This document shows, piece by piece, positions 36,817 through 48,760 of a DNA stretch of 64,000 nt. The DNA comes from Megalonaias nervosa (lineage: Eukaryota > Mollusca > Bivalvia > Unionida > Unionidae), in contig JAECUM010003621.1 of the NCBI GenBank assembly GCA_016617855.1, forward strand, positions 1 to 64,000. Reading direction: 5' to 3'. The notes beneath the pieces were generated by a model that ran no database searches, was not told where the DNA came from, and saw only the letters and a list, made by a program, of their open reading frames with translations. The translations under genes and the position numbers were made by a program. Every line of letters begins with the position of its first letter. Position 1 is the first letter of the stretch.

Positions 36817-36909
<93 letters not shown>
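36512..36909 (+). mobile_element. tRNA-derived SINE (family A, copy 1) with (CA)n tail
   Basis: The head CTCTGCCTAGTGGTTAGAGC resembles a pol III A box and GGTTTTGATCC (36563-36573) a B box. The body has CATACCAAAGAC, CGCTCAGCATTAAGAGGTTA, GGTGTCAGGATAATGTGAC and AGCGATATAACTGAAA. A CA repeat of about 46 units forms the tail. Copies 2 (50508) and 3 (53400, reversed) share head, body and CA/GT tail. Confidence 0.88.
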
Positions 36910-36910
<1 letters not shown>

Positions 36911-37215
36911 TTAAGTCTTGTTTAAAGTTTTCATTATATTTCCAAAATCCATTGAAAAATTTTTTTGTATAATTGGAATAAATCATTATGAAGCACATAT
37001 AATTCATTTTGTGACACACATGCCCATTTGACCTTGGGATCAAGGTCACAGTCATAGAAAATTTGCATCAATGTTTTATTTAAAGTTTTATTTTGTTTTT
37101 GTTTCATGAAACTCTTGATAGATTGAATTCATACTTGGGATGAGTCATTTTGAACAAGGCTATTCATTCTGCAATGCACTTGCTCAGCCTTTTGACCTTG
37201 GGGGTCAGAGTTCCG
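36910..37215. repeat. TGACCTTGG-type degenerate repeats, right of the SINE
   Basis: Two units with AAAGTTTTCATTAT, TAATTCATTTTGTGAC, CATTTGACCTTGGGATCAAG and GTCACAGTCATAGAAA; the second ends at GACCTTGGGGGTCAGAG. Confidence 0.65.
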
Positions 37216-37552
37216 TGTTCTGCAGCAATGTTTTAATCATTGGCTCAAGATGCAGGTCCTTGACTTTGGTATTTTCTTCCCATGCTTCTAGTATTATGTA
37301 TGAATCCTTTCAGCTATGGTTGTTTTTTCATTTTTTTTATAAGTGTAATTGTTGCATTATTGGATGGTGCTTTGGTATCATATGACACTTTCTACTTCCT
37401 TTGTAGGTCTGCTTGTTTGAAATGAAAATTATTTTCTTTTGTCTTGTAATGTCTGCATCTTTTGTAAATCAAATATAAGTATTGGGTAAAAATGTGATGG
37501 TGACGTTGTTTTCATCCATGACTATGCTTCATGATTTTTCTTTACATTGAAG

Positions 37553-37642
37553 CTTGCACAAAATATGGAAACAGACCTCAGCAAAGTGTATGAAATAAAT
37601 CTGCATGCCAGTGAAATAACAGTTATAGACAACTTAGAGAAG
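37553..37642 (+). CDS. LRR protein exon 3
   Basis: Codes residues 195-224: LAQNMETDLSKVYEINLHAS, then EITVIDNLEK. The first LRR starts here (YEINLHASEITVIDNL). The exon is exactly 90 nt, phase 0 at both ends, after a TTGAAG acceptor with a weak pyrimidine tract and before AAG/GTAAGT. Frame continuity with exons 2 and 4 supports it despite the weak acceptor. Confidence 0.78.
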
Positions 37643-38062
37643 GTAAGTAAACTGTTTGAATTGACCCTTTCATTCTCATTTAGTGCATAACATGAAGATC
37701 AGAGTTTAGGCTCACGTTCATTGCTGGTTGACATGATTTAGGCATCACTTCTTCAGCTTCAGAGTCCTTTCAACAATTTTAAGATTGTGTAAGGTTTCAA
37801 TTTCAAGTTTTTATACCCAACATAGCATATTGTTACCCTTGTCCAACCATCCATATACCTATACATAACATATTGGTTAAGTTTTGTGTTTAGGTCATTT
37901 CAGGCACTCAAATGTGGCATTTGTGTTTTATGAACACATCTCCAGTAGTCATGTAGCATAGATGTTAGTTTTGCTCACTGGCAAGACACACTACATTGTA
38001 TTATAACAGTTTCTAATATTATATGTTTATGCTAATGTTATTTAGCAGCATGATTACATAAC

Positions 38063-38063
38063 A

Positions 38064-38133
<70 letters not shown>
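38063..38133. repeat. (AT)n microsatellite
   Basis: About 34 AT units, opening ATATATGTATAT. Confidence 0.95.
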
Positions 38134-38134
<1 letters not shown>

Positions 38135-38879
38135 TTAAAAACTTAAAGATGGACTTATGAGTGATGGATTGTATGGTGGAAAAGCATTCTGATTACGTTT
38201 TTTTTATACTCTGATTCTGGCATCTTTTTCATTTACTTTTTTATATCCCATTGAAAGGCCTCTATGAGCAAATTGGTCTCCTTTTCTTCAACATTGCCCC
38301 TCCTATCTTCTTTTTATGGTGGGGACAGTCTACTAAATCCAAGATAAAAACCTTCATCAAGATTTTGGACTGTTTTAGTGTTGAGTTTGATCCATGTATG
38401 TGTATGAGGTGTACTGCATGTGATTGACTGACTGTGGAAGTCATAATTCTACTAAGTTTTGATCAAAATTTTTATGTGGGCTTATGTCATCAAGATCTTG
38501 GGCAGTTTTAAAATAAACTGAATGGAATCAATACATATTATTGAGATGAACTTATTGGTTGACCTTGTTATCACTCTTGAAGCCATATTTTGGATCTGTT
38601 GGGTTTATTATCATCGAGATAGTGGATGACTTAAGTTGTCAGCAAGAGACTGTGCTTATTAATTATGCCTTTATATTTCTAAAGAATTGTAGTTAGAATA
38701 TAAAAAAAATAGGTAAAATTAATATGATGTAAAAGTTTGATAGTTTACATAGGATGTGTTCATGAATTGCTACATAAGTCTGCCTAGTGAAATGGTAAAC
38801 TGTTAAGTTATGTAAACTAGATGACTAATGTAAGGTCACTAGGGCTTCTTGTTCAGCTCACCTGGCTCCTGTCCATCAT

Positions 38880-39130
38880 CCAATATGGCTACCACTACTA
38901 AAAACAGAAAAACCCTTAAACAGCTTCTCAAAAACTGCTGAACAGAATTTGAACACATTTAACAGAAACATCCTGACATGAAACTCTTTCCAATAGAACT
39001 GAAGGTGACAGTCCCTCCTAAAATACAGTGACTGTTACTAAATTAGGAAGACCTTTAAATTATTTCTAAAAACTTATACAACAAACCACTCAACAGAATT
39101 TGACAAAATTCAACAAAAAGCATCTGACTT
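38880..39130. repeat. Dispersed intronic repeat (copy 2)
   Basis: CTCAAAAACTGCTGAACAG, AATTTGAACACATTTAACAG and AAACATCCTGACATGAA match the units at 34400 and 45190. Confidence 0.65.
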
Positions 39131-39339
39131 TGTCGAAAATATACACTAAACTTAGTTTGGCTAATTGTGACAGAGCATGTTGTGGCATAGAAAAACCTTG
39201 AAACAATTATTCTCGTCATAGCATTGGAAGAAATTTCTACAGAAAGCATACTGCCGAGCCATAAATCTTGAAAAATGTAGTGGCATACCTCTGAATACTG
39301 GAAATTCCAATTCTATGGTATTTTGACTACTGGCTGATC

Positions 39340-40360
39340 CACAGTGTTCAGGTACATTACCTCCATCAGGTTCTGTTCCCTTCATCTTCAACAGGAATTT
39401 GGTTGGGTCTTTTACCAAACTATGAGAAGTCAGAACTCATTTATCTCAGAACTTTGTCCTCATGAACCAGAACTTAGCCCAGGTCCCTTGGTACTGGACA
39501 GAACAAATCATGACACTTCTATTGACACTATGTGTAAAAATGTTGACTTGTTTATTCCATACTGGAAACATTGAATGCTTTTGCAGATCTAGTTCCTTTA
39601 GAATGTCTCCATATGCAACATCTACATTTTCTGCTTTTTGCAATATGGAAACCACACAGAGATTCTCTGTCAGCTATGATTCCACTCAGATGAGATTTTC
39701 ATTATTACTTGCATTGGTGGATGAATCAGGACCGATTACTGACTGGGGTCACCATGCATGCACCTGATTCCAACTCCCATCTGTTCATAAACACATCAGG
39801 TTCTGGTTGGGGTGCTCATTTACCACCAGACGATTCAATTCTCCAGGGTCATTTGACTCTGTTTGAATTGCCCCTCTACATCAACAATCTAGAAATGAAG
39901 GTTGTATTTCCGGCTTTGCAAGGGTGCATCAACAGAATAACGGGTTGATGAGTCATGGTCTCCTTCAACAACATGACCGTCATAGTATATCTCTGATGTC
40001 AATAATGCACACATGCTCCTTCTCCATGCATGGAGATCTGGAACCTCCTCTGCTGACAATCTCAGAGAACATCATCCCTTGAGCACATCTTATTGTGGAA
40101 AAGAAGAATTTATTAGCAGAGCATCTAACAGGGTCAGGCAAAACAGTCCTCATGGAATGGTCTCTAAAACATTTCATAACAGTCCATTTTCTCACTGGAG
40201 AAAGCCTCTAGTGCACTTGTTTGAAACCAGGCTCAACAACAGACATAACTTTTACATTTCTCCAGCCCGCGACCAAGGAGTATGGACAGTGGATGCATTC
40301 AGCTTCCAGTGGGATTGTCTGTTTGCATACATCTTCCCACAGTTCTGACTGCTACATCAT
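39340..40360 (+). pseudogene. DIRS reverse transcriptase/RNase H remnant
   Basis: Frames change several times. Recognisable pieces in order: GWVFYQTMRS and LSQNFVLMNQN (RT C-terminal part), LLTGVTMHAPDSN, HLFINTSGSGWGAHL (the RNase H-like DAS..GWGAHL motif with the Asp replaced), YINNLEMKVVFPALQG (the IN.LE.KAVF.AL helix), EKKNLLAEHLTGSG (the ..N..AD.LSR motif), then LVHLFETRLNNRHNFYISPA and VDAFSFQWDCLFAYIFP, which match the conserved DLFATR..N...Y.SP and DAF...W....YAFPP of DIRS polyproteins. The catalytic residues are partly lost. Confidence 0.82.
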
Positions 40361-40376
40361 GTTCTACAAAAAATCA

Positions 40377-40627
40377 TGGGCCCATGGTGGAAGGGTGGTC
40401 TAAAATACTTGCCTTTCCTGATCACTGCCATCTCACCTCAGTCCTCACGGGTTTGAGTCTCAGGTTTGGCTAATGTGAGTATATGAGAAAGCTGCTAGTA
40501 GCTTCCCATGGATCATGGTTCTTACCAGGGTTTTTCCAGGTTTTTTTCCCTGCCAGTTATACTGGCCTTCATGTATAGCCTATCTTGCACTGAGAAATGA
40601 CATTAAACCCAACTCAACAGCAACAAA
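40377..40627 (+). mobile_element. tRNA-derived SINE (family B) inserted in the DIRS element
   Basis: GGGTTTGAGTC at 40449-40459 is a pol III B box. The body has ATGAGAAAGCTGCTAGTAGC, TTCTTACCAGGGTTTTTCC and GGCCTTCATGTATAGCC. The 3' end ATGACATTAAACCCAACTC is typical of molluscan SINE tails. ACAAAA on both sides is a likely target duplication, and the DIRS reading (LLHHVLQKI then SAAYIIIV-like) resumes across it. Confidence 0.8.
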
Positions 40628-42060
40628 AGTCAGGACTTCTGCTGCTTATATCATTATTGTAGTCCCAGTTTGATCCAAATGATCATGGTTGAATGGTCTT
40701 TCAGGCTTCTTGATAGATCAATCCAGGTCACCACCTCAGAGGAGGGATCTTCATTGGCACCACAGGGTTCCCCTTAAACAACAGCTCACACATTCTCCAC
40801 CATCATACTTGGCTTATCTCAAGTGATCTATCCACCAGAACAAGTTTTTGGACTGGTTTGCCAGGTGCATGGTTCAGGCCCAGAGAGATTCTGCATCCAA
40901 GATTTATGATGACTGGTGTAGAATCTTCTGTGATTGGTGCAGAAGAAAACATGTCAACCCTAGCTGTCCCTCTATGAGTTCCATTGTTGATTTCATTTTT
41001 GGTTTCTTTTCAAGAACAAAAGATGTTCAGTAGTATCAGCTGCAAAGACTATGGAGCTGTTATTTCCAACACACTTAAATTTTCCTAGGGCATGACAATC
41101 AGTTTAGATTTACACCATGCATATCTCATTAAGTACTTAGCTGCAGAGACCTGTCTCCAGCTCTCCAAAACCCAGATTGAACCTATCATTTTGTTTTATG
41201 GTCTTTAACCAAACCCCCTTTAAACCATTGAGTGAGGTTTCCTTCAAGGATCTCAAACTCAGAACTGATTTTACTCACTCTTGTATCTGCAAGAAGATGG
41301 AACAAGCTTCATACCCTTGTCTGCTGAAACTGGCTCTCATAGGTTTAATGGGAATTATGAATCCATTTCTTTCTTTTGTCAGCCAGGATTTTTAGAAAAT
41401 GAATCAATTACCTTGGGCATCTCCATTACCTACAGAGATTCCCAGTCAAAGTTGAATCTGTGCTGTGGATAATCAGGATTAGTCCTACAGTGTAAGACAC
41501 ATCACCTGATATTTTTGTTTTAGGGTGTGATGCACTAAAACATAAATAATATGGTATACTTACTATTGTTGGAGTAGATCAGGATAGGTCTGTATGACCT
41601 GTTTAGGTTTTATCAATTTCTATCTTAAGGCCTCCAAAGTGAAAAGGAAGTGTTAAAAGCATATTTTTCTTCCACATAAGGGCTCGGTTGATATTTCAGA
41701 TTTCACCGTCTCAGAGTGGACTGTCACTACCATCAGAAAAGCTAATCAGTCACTTACAGACTGTTCTTTTATGAAACTACATGAACAACTCATGGGGGGG
41801 TGGTTTTGAACTATCAATGCCTCATTGGCCTATTTTAATAATTCTTCCTTGGAGGATATCATGAAAGCAACATTTTGGCTATCACATACTACCTTCTCCT
41901 CCCTCTACCTCTGTTCAGTTGGCAGGCATTTTGTTCTCAATCACCCATAGCTGCAGGACAACATGTGGCCCAGAAAAATAGCAACCTTCATTAAAAGGGA
42001 TCTCTCTCTAAAATGGTGAGCACATTCTCATTCTTATCAGTTTTAACACATCAGCCTACC
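40628..42060 (+). pseudogene. DIRS tyrosine recombinase remnant
   Basis: After SINE removal the linker region continues (HHRVPLKQQLTHSPPSYLAY in shifted frames). A SAM-like N-terminal part follows: SASKIYDDWCRIFCDWCRR, VNPSCPSMSSIVDFIFGFF, with TLKFS downstream. Then come NQTPFKPLSEVSFKDLKLRT (the PPFEPL...LKHLTLKT block preceding the catalytic Arg) and, near 41690-41990, VSEWTVTTIRKANQSL and ASLAYFNNSSLEDIMKATFW with HTTFSSLYL, which correspond to the C-terminal box of DIRS recombinases. The His-x-x-Arg and Tyr residues cannot be placed with confidence. Non-functional. Confidence 0.8.
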
Positions 42061-42459
42061 CAGCTAACTGACAGACTTGGCTACACAATAGTGATGCATG
42101 TATTACTGCAATTAAAATGTAGATTTTTGGGGTGGGGTAGGTAAAACTAATTTATTACATAATACTTACCCATTGCTTTTGCTGAATGCCCTCATCCATC
42201 CTACTCTGATGCCCTGGTATAATTGTCATCTGTGAACAAGATGACTGTTCTGTGCATGGGCATGTAAGGTACATGAGTGGACCATGTCTTGGTGACAATT
42301 TTCCACTCTGTGGGAGGATGTATTCACATCAAACAGACGAGGTTTCTTTGGCATAAAAAAGAGTAAGCTACACTATAGCTACTGGTAAGTATTACATAAA
42401 CAAAGTTAATTTTATCTCCCCCCCCCCAATATGTACATTTGGACTTTGTCTTTTGAACA

Positions 42460-42880
42460 ACTGAGATGATTTCAGTTAGACTTGGTCAGGATTTTCAGTG
42501 AACATATTGCATCAAAGCTATGTTCAGGGTGGCTCCCCTAGCAACAGTTCAATTTCCTCAGGAACCACGTGAAAAACTGATTTTTGACATTGTCTCTTAA
42601 TAGCTGAGCCAGTTTTGATTAAACTTTACAGGAGTGTTTCGTAGGACATGTTCTCTCTAAATTAGTTCTATTATGGCTACCTTGGCAATGGTGTGGCATC
42701 CATTGCAAAAATACTGAAAACCTTTTTTCAACTTCGTAAGAACATCTTAGCCAATTTGAGCAAATCTGTTGGCCTGGAGAGAATTCAGTTGCCTGTGGCA
42801 TAGTGTCCATTTTCTTGCACCAAATATTGTTTGTGATGCTAATAACAGTAACAAATTTATCATCTTACTAACATTGGTAA
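42460..42880. repeat. Degenerate repeat-like block
   Basis: CTGAGATGATTTCAGTTAGAC and CTGAGCCAGTTTTGATTAAAC-type segments with GGCTACCTTGGCAATGG resemble the intronic repeats at 34.7 and 45.2 kb; units are too diverged to count. Confidence 0.4.
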
Positions 42881-44395
42881 CAAAATACAGAGCCAATGGT
42901 TTTTCGGTCAGTTTTATATGTCAAGGAGGCAACTCAAATTTAGATTAAAGATTATACCTGATAGTAGTTATCTCCCTTATTTGTTATCCCATAACTTGTA
43001 GTACTTAACACAATATTTGAAAATTGTTTTTAAGGAAATCACAAAAACAATCCCTCAAATAATGTTTGAAAAATTAATATAAATTATCTTGTGATATATA
43101 ATGAAACAGTTGAGCAGTATGTTTATCTTAGTAAGAAAAGGACATGAATTGAAATATCTCTGAAGTTATGTTTTTCCATCTGATTGTATATAAACTAGTA
43201 TGACATTGCGAGACTTGCCTTATCAGAGACTATGCTTTAGGAATGGCTGTTTCATGAAAATTGTGACAGCAAAGCCATTACAACCTTAAATCTTAGGTGG
43301 AAATTTTCAAACAGTTTAATGTGATTAAAATTCAGCTAAAGTCTTGTGTTATTTGAGATATTTTATGAATGAACAACTTTACCAATTCAAAGTTGCGACA
43401 TGTTCAAATTAGTCCCAGCTGGCATGATGGATGGAAATCTCTGACAGTTGTATACAAATATTGGAATTATACATGCTACCTTATTAAAATTTTTGTTTTA
43501 TAAAGTTTATATTTAATTTAGTAAATTATAAATAAATTGCAAAATTTTATGTTAATGATATCAAGAATGATGGATAGTCACCCAGGAAAGACTTTGACCC
43601 TTAGGTTCAAGCATTCCTTTTGTACAACTACAAATTGAGTATGTAGCGGATTAAAAGTTTGATAAAATCCATTTGCCCAGTCAGGCATTTAATAAAATTT
43701 TTACTTGCCCAGAAAAAGCTTTTACTCAATCAGCTATTATCAAATTGTAAAAATTCATGATGTTAACAGATTAAATTCCATTGCATGAAAGGTTGTTTTC
43801 CAGAGTCTATTCTGTAAATCTTCTAATACATGTACTTGTAGGAAATTACAAATTAAGACCAGTCTGCATTCCATCAAGCAAGTTAAGTGCATTTATGAGC
43901 ATGAGAAAAACAAATGGAAACTTTTTGCAGAAAGTATGGACTTAAAGAATTGTGTGAGTGATTGGAAACTTTGCTCAACTTCTGGAATTTTTATTCACCA
44001 TTTTATTTTAGCAAGTGAATTTTCAACCCCAGTTATGCTCCCTATACACAGCTCCCTCTCTATCATGTGAGAGTACTTCATGTCAACTTGATTTATTTTA
44101 AAAGATTTTGATAAATTTATTCATATTAAGACATAGCATCCAGTAATGTTAAAATTTATTATATGAATATTTGTGTAGGACAATGGAGATTTTAATTCTC
44201 ATGTGTCAGTAAAACTTTCCCCCCACCACTGACAGTGTTCATCATTTGTTTCTTTCCTTCTCTTGTACTGTGTTTATGCTGTGAGTGTTCATGGACCTTG
44301 TTGATGACATTTCATGAAGGGGAGATATTAAGACATGAATAAATATAATAATGTTATTGCACCTAAGGAGCTACAATTTTTTTTCTGGTTTTCAG

Positions 44396-44467
44396 TTTAG
44401 AAAATTGAGGGTGTTAGATTTGTCTTGCAACTTCATCGAAAAGATAAAGAGTTTAGAATACAACACA
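44396..44467 (+). CDS. LRR protein exon 4
   Basis: Codes residues 225-248: FRKLRVLDLSCNFIEKIKSL, then EYNT. One complete LRR (LRVLDLSCNFIEKIKSL). The exon is 72 nt, phase 0 on both sides, with acceptor GTTTTCAG and donor ACA/GTAAGT. A 24-residue exon matching one repeat is typical of LRR genes grown by exon duplication. Confidence 0.9.
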
Positions 44468-45189
44468 GTAAGTATAACTCTACACTATTATAGTTTACTT
44501 ACATTGATCATGATGTCTGAAAAAGCAATTTTTGTCTGTATTTCTTACCAGGGATTTTTCTAGGTGAGAATGGGACCTCATCCCATCATTTTATGAAAAT
44601 ATTCAATCCATTGGGAATGAAATTTGCCTGATGAAATTTTGAAAACTGGGTTGCAATATGAAATGGGGGTTCTTTTTGATCCTACAGTAAAGTTCTACCC
44701 GTCTCTTAAATACATGTGGAAGTTAGCCTTAGACTTCCCAATATTCAGAATTGCTTTTTATTATGTATTGAGACATGGATGGAGCCTTTCAATGCTAAAA
44801 ACAATGCAAAGAAAAACCCTGAGAAAGGGTCCCTTTGTGGATTTATGTCACTAATGACCCTTTGAAAAAAAATCCCTATATATGGTAATGTTTTTGTGAG
44901 ATCACCTAAAATAGTGTTTTCTTGAGTGTTTTTTTTTTAGATCGCTGCTAAAGTTGCATATTTCATTCAGTGCACGTATCTCTACATATGTTCCTTGTTT
45001 TCTCTCATCATCCTTCATGATTATAATTTTGAAGATCAAGTGATCTTATGGCATAATACTACATGTACGTCCATCTTATGTCATCCATCTTCCATCAAAA
45101 GTTGCTATTTTTAATGACTACTCAAAATCAACTAAAACGTTTCAGCCTAACATGGCAGACAGCTTCCTGGCATATAGGCCTTTCAATTT

Positions 45190-45450
45190 CATTCATATAA
45201 AATGATGCTTTTTTGCTATCAGATATGGCCACTGTTACTAACATTAGTAAAATATTCAAACAACTGTCAAAAACAACTGAACTGCATTTGGCCAAAGTTG
45301 ATAGAAAGCATCCTGGCAAGAAGGCATCCTGGCAAGAAGGCATTTCAGAATTTTACAAATGATGCTGATCTGCCATCAGATGTGGCAACTGTTACAAACA
45401 TAAAAAACTTTTACCACTTTCCCCAAACCACTGAACAGAATTTGGCCAAC
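45190..45450. repeat. Dispersed intronic repeat (copy 3)
   Basis: AATGATGCTGATCTGCCATC, AGATGTGGCAACTGTTAC and ACTGAACAGAATTTGGCCAA. Two successive units are visible, and CATCCTGGCAAGAAGG is duplicated inside. Confidence 0.7.
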
Positions 45451-45648
45451 TGCTCTTGTACTTGACTATCAGGCATTAGACTATCAGGCAGATGTCTGCC
45501 AGGTAAGTAACATATTGTTGAAATAGCATTACCAACATTTGATTGAATAATTCCTAAGTAAGGGGCAAAGTAAAATAACTTTTCCATACTTTTTTTTTAT
45601 CCATTTTTGAGTTAACTTGTATATTAAAACATGAAATATGTTACAATT

Positions 45649-45782
45649 AGCAACATACTAACTACCTCCCATATTATTGATTGGTAGGTTGTAGACTGAC
45701 CTGCAAGTAAAGTCCAGCAACATACTAACTACCTCCCATATTATTGATTGGTAGGTTGTAGACTGACCTGCAAGTAAAGCCC
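45649..45782. repeat. 67-bp perfect tandem duplication
   Basis: AGCAACATACTAACTACCTC starts at 45649 and 45716; the copies differ by about one base (GTCC versus GCCC at the end). Confidence 0.92.
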
Positions 45783-46270
45783 AGTATATTCCAAATTAAT
45801 GACAGCAGTGTTTTTCACATGTGTGTTCACTTTGAGTAGCCTTTTCAGAGACAGTTTAAGTCAGTTAAACTTTTAACAATAAGTTCAGTGTTTTACACTG
45901 ATGTAAAAGAATTCCATACAGCTCTTTTTCTGACTGAAACTGTTAATTTTTGGACGGTGGGGCTTCAGGGGTTTGAAATCATGTTGTAGTACAACACCTA
46001 ATTGCTTGGCAGGCAAAGTCAGTTCATTTATTTTTATGGCATCAGTTGTTTATGGTTTTGTGAGAACTGACATTTTTATCTGTACTGAAGTGTACATATA
46101 TGGAATGCAGAAAGGGGTCCTGTTGTCTCTATGAAAGGATCATTGTGCCTTGCTATTCTTAGTTTGTAGCAATCATAAACTCTTTACACAATTGGCACTT
46201 TTAAAAAACTGATGATTTCAAGGGAAATGTAAGATTGAGTTGTTTTAAGTGTTTTCTCATTTATTTTCAG

Positions 46271-46329
46271 GATATGAGAGAACTTAAGCTTTATGATAAT
46301 AGGATAAGGAAAATAGAAAACATAGATAA
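46271..46329 (+). CDS. LRR protein exon 5
   Basis: Codes residues 249-267 and two bases of 268: DMRELKLYDNRIRKIENID. It is an SDS22-like repeat (LRELxLYDNxIxxIENID). Acceptor TTATTTTCAG, donor AA/GTAAGT, phase 2. AA + T makes Asn268 with exon 6. Confidence 0.92.
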
Positions 46330-48760
46330 GTAAGTATAAAGCATCCAGCAAGTAAGCATGACATATCATTAGAAATTAACTTTATCAGTATAAAATACAA
46401 AATAGTATTTTCTGTGATGTTTTAGAGACCATCCTAGGGTCCTACAACAGAATGTCACTTTGGGCCAAACGGGGTGAAGTGGGAAGACCATTCAAGAGAC
46501 TTGATAAATTTTTATCATAATATCAGAACATATTTTTTTTAAATAATTGTTAATGATAATAATAATAACATTAGTAGTTGTAGTACTTACTGTTATTTAG
46601 TGTTTTTGTTGTTGTTATAGCTGCTATTACTGCAGAAATATATGTTTGTTTACTAGACAAGATAGAGAATAGTTTGTTCTTGATTCATGTGAATTTTATG
46701 TCTAAACATTTTTGTGGGATTATATTTTATTCTAGTCTTCTTTTACGTAAATCGATAACTTGATGCATGATCTTGAGCCATCTTTAGTATGGCTGAAGTG
46801 ACATTATGTGCGTCCTCTGACTTTACCCTTCTGCAGTATATGTACTTATGGCATGAGTAGCAGTTGGTCTCTTTGATGTTTTGTGCGACAAAAATTGAAT
46901 TGGTAAGGTTTTGCAATGGCAATCATTTGCGATTTTTCAGTGTCATTCTTCTTAGACTGGTTCTATACATATTGCTGGACCTGAAGCAAGCTTTAATATT
47001 AAGTGAATGAGATTTAAAGAACCAGACTGTGACAGATCAAAAATAGTGATCAATTATCAATTATTTCCTATTTCATCAATAAGAATGTATGCTTTTTGAT
47101 TGGAATATTTTAAAATTTTATCATTACATTCTTGCTGCTAATTTTTTTTTGAATAATGATAACAGTTTGATAATGAGAAAGAGGTAACAGCAGAAATTGT
47201 TTAGTAATAAAGAGTTAATAAAACAAAACAGGAAAACAGGATGTTTGAATCTTGTTGAGTTGCATTTCAGAATTTTATAGTGTGGGTGTATTTTTTTGAA
47301 AATTAGAATAACCAGATACAATGGACTTTATAAGCTATTTCTTAAAAACCAAATCTTGTCTCATTTATGTAAATTACATTATTGTTAATCATCTAACTGG
47401 ATGCTGAGAACCAGTTACTGTTTTTACCCTTTTAAAAGTGTTTGTAATATTGAAAATTTGAAAAATTATCAGTTTATTTCAGTTCTTTTAACAGTTAGAA
47501 AATATAGTACTTGTTGGTACTACCATTTGAGTCAGAGCTGTTAATATGACTGACATGTATACCATCTAAAAATAATATGGTAATGAGTTTTGGAACAGAA
47601 TGTCGTGGAAGGCTTCCATAGCAGCAATTGACCTTGACACAAGAACTCTCATTTCTAAATCCTACATCATAGTAGAAAATCAAATTATTTCATTGATGAA
47701 AAGGAAACAAAATTTTCCATGTTATGTAAAATTAATTTTTTGTTTTCTTTACAACAGAAGTTTTGAAGTATGTTGCAATATTGGTTCTAGTATACCAAGA
47801 ACAGTGATTAACCTACTCTAGTAGAATGTCAATTATCCAATCCTTGGTTGTCCAGATGCTAAGTCATTTAAAACACTTCCCAAAAAAATTCTAATGTGTA
47901 TTTTTATCCAATGTTTGTGGATCTTGTGACTACTGCAAACCATGGGCATAAAGGCAATTAACAGTTAGGTCTTTACCCAGCCCATAATTTTAATGAACAA
48001 TGACCCACCTGTGAAAACAGTTAGATCCTTTTCCCAGTCCACAGATTTAAGTACTTGACAAAAACATCATCTTTTGCAAAACTACAAAAGTTGTCAACCT
48101 ACAACCCAAAACCTTAAAAATTGATACCACTGTATATGAAATCACAGTGTACAACTGTATACTCGTAACCTAAATCCCAATTATATGAACCATTTTAATG
48201 ACCTTCTATTGTAAAATAAAAATGAAGGCCAAGAGTTAGACCTGACATTCTAACACATACCATATATACTTGCTTATAAGTCAAGTTCAACTGTGAACTG
48301 CACTGATCCAGATCTGCCATCTCAGAATGCACTGGCTGATATGGTTCTTTGCAATTTTTTGGAGTAATCAGTTGAACAAACAACATAGACCCTGATCTGC
48401 CAGTAATCACTTGTGGTGGCAAATAAGGGTCTATATTGTTTACAGTTGGGCATGACTTATAAGTACATATATATGTTATCATTTTTACATTTAAATGTAC
48501 CAATTTTCTTAGATTTCATACTTATTATGAACTGCATCCCTTCATACTTAATAAACAACAAAAATGATCCAGCTCTGAAGACAAAACAACCCCCTTCTCC
48601 AAAAGATGCATATCTGCCAAGGTAAATGCTGAAGAAGATATCCATTCATGCAAGAGGACAAACATTGATGACCACAAAAAATAGATTCACAATAATTTAT
48701 GCACTTTTAGGGAGCAGTCTTCAGGATTTGATACTGAGTAACTTTTTCATTCCATTTCAG
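46330..48760 (+). other. LRR gene intron 5
   Basis: About 2.4 kb. It holds a foldback MITE (48259-48475). The rest (46330-48250) shows no coding or repeat structure. Acceptor TTCCATTTCAG. Confidence 0.75.
48259..48475. mobile_element. Foldback MITE, second copy
   Basis: ACCATATATACTTGCTTATA, then AGTCAAGTTCAACTG, on the left; CAGTTGGGCATGACTTATA, then AGTACATATATATG, on the right. Same design and similar inner motifs (TGATCTGCCAG, AGGGTCTATATTGTT) as 14732-14931. Confidence 0.75.

Larger units (their letters stand above)
32770..37552 (+). other. LRR gene intron 2
   Basis: About 4.8 kb. Two degenerate repeat families (33085-33960; 34400-34700) and a SINE with a CA tail (36512-36909), flanked by TGACCTTGG-type repeats (36200-37215). 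It ends TTACATTGAAG. Confidence 0.75.
39330..42410 (+). mobile_element. DIRS-type (tyrosine-recombinase) retroelement, decayed
   Basis: On the plus strand an RT/RNase H remnant is followed by a tyrosine recombinase remnant, with no integrase or protease, as in DIRS-group elements. A SINE interrupts it at 40377-40627. At the right end TTACATAATACTTACC (42155-42170) and GGTAAGTATTACATAA (42383-42398) form an imperfect inverted repeat around about 210 bp of non-coding sequence, resembling the terminal region of such elements. The left end is not recognisable. Stops and frameshifts are frequent, so it is an old dead copy inside intron 3. Confidence 0.82.
37643..44395 (+). other. LRR gene intron 3
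   Basis: About 6.75 kb. It carries an (AT)n microsatellite, a dispersed repeat, the DIRS-type retroelement and its inserted SINE, and another repeat-like block at 42460-42880. From 42900 to 44390 I see no structure. The acceptor is TTTTCTGGTTTTCAG. Confidence 0.78.
44468..46270 (+). other. LRR gene intron 4
   Basis: Contains a dispersed repeat copy (45190-45450), a perfect 67-bp tandem duplication (45649-45782) and otherwise featureless DNA. An open frame at 44624-44854 has no splice or domain support. Confidence 0.75.
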
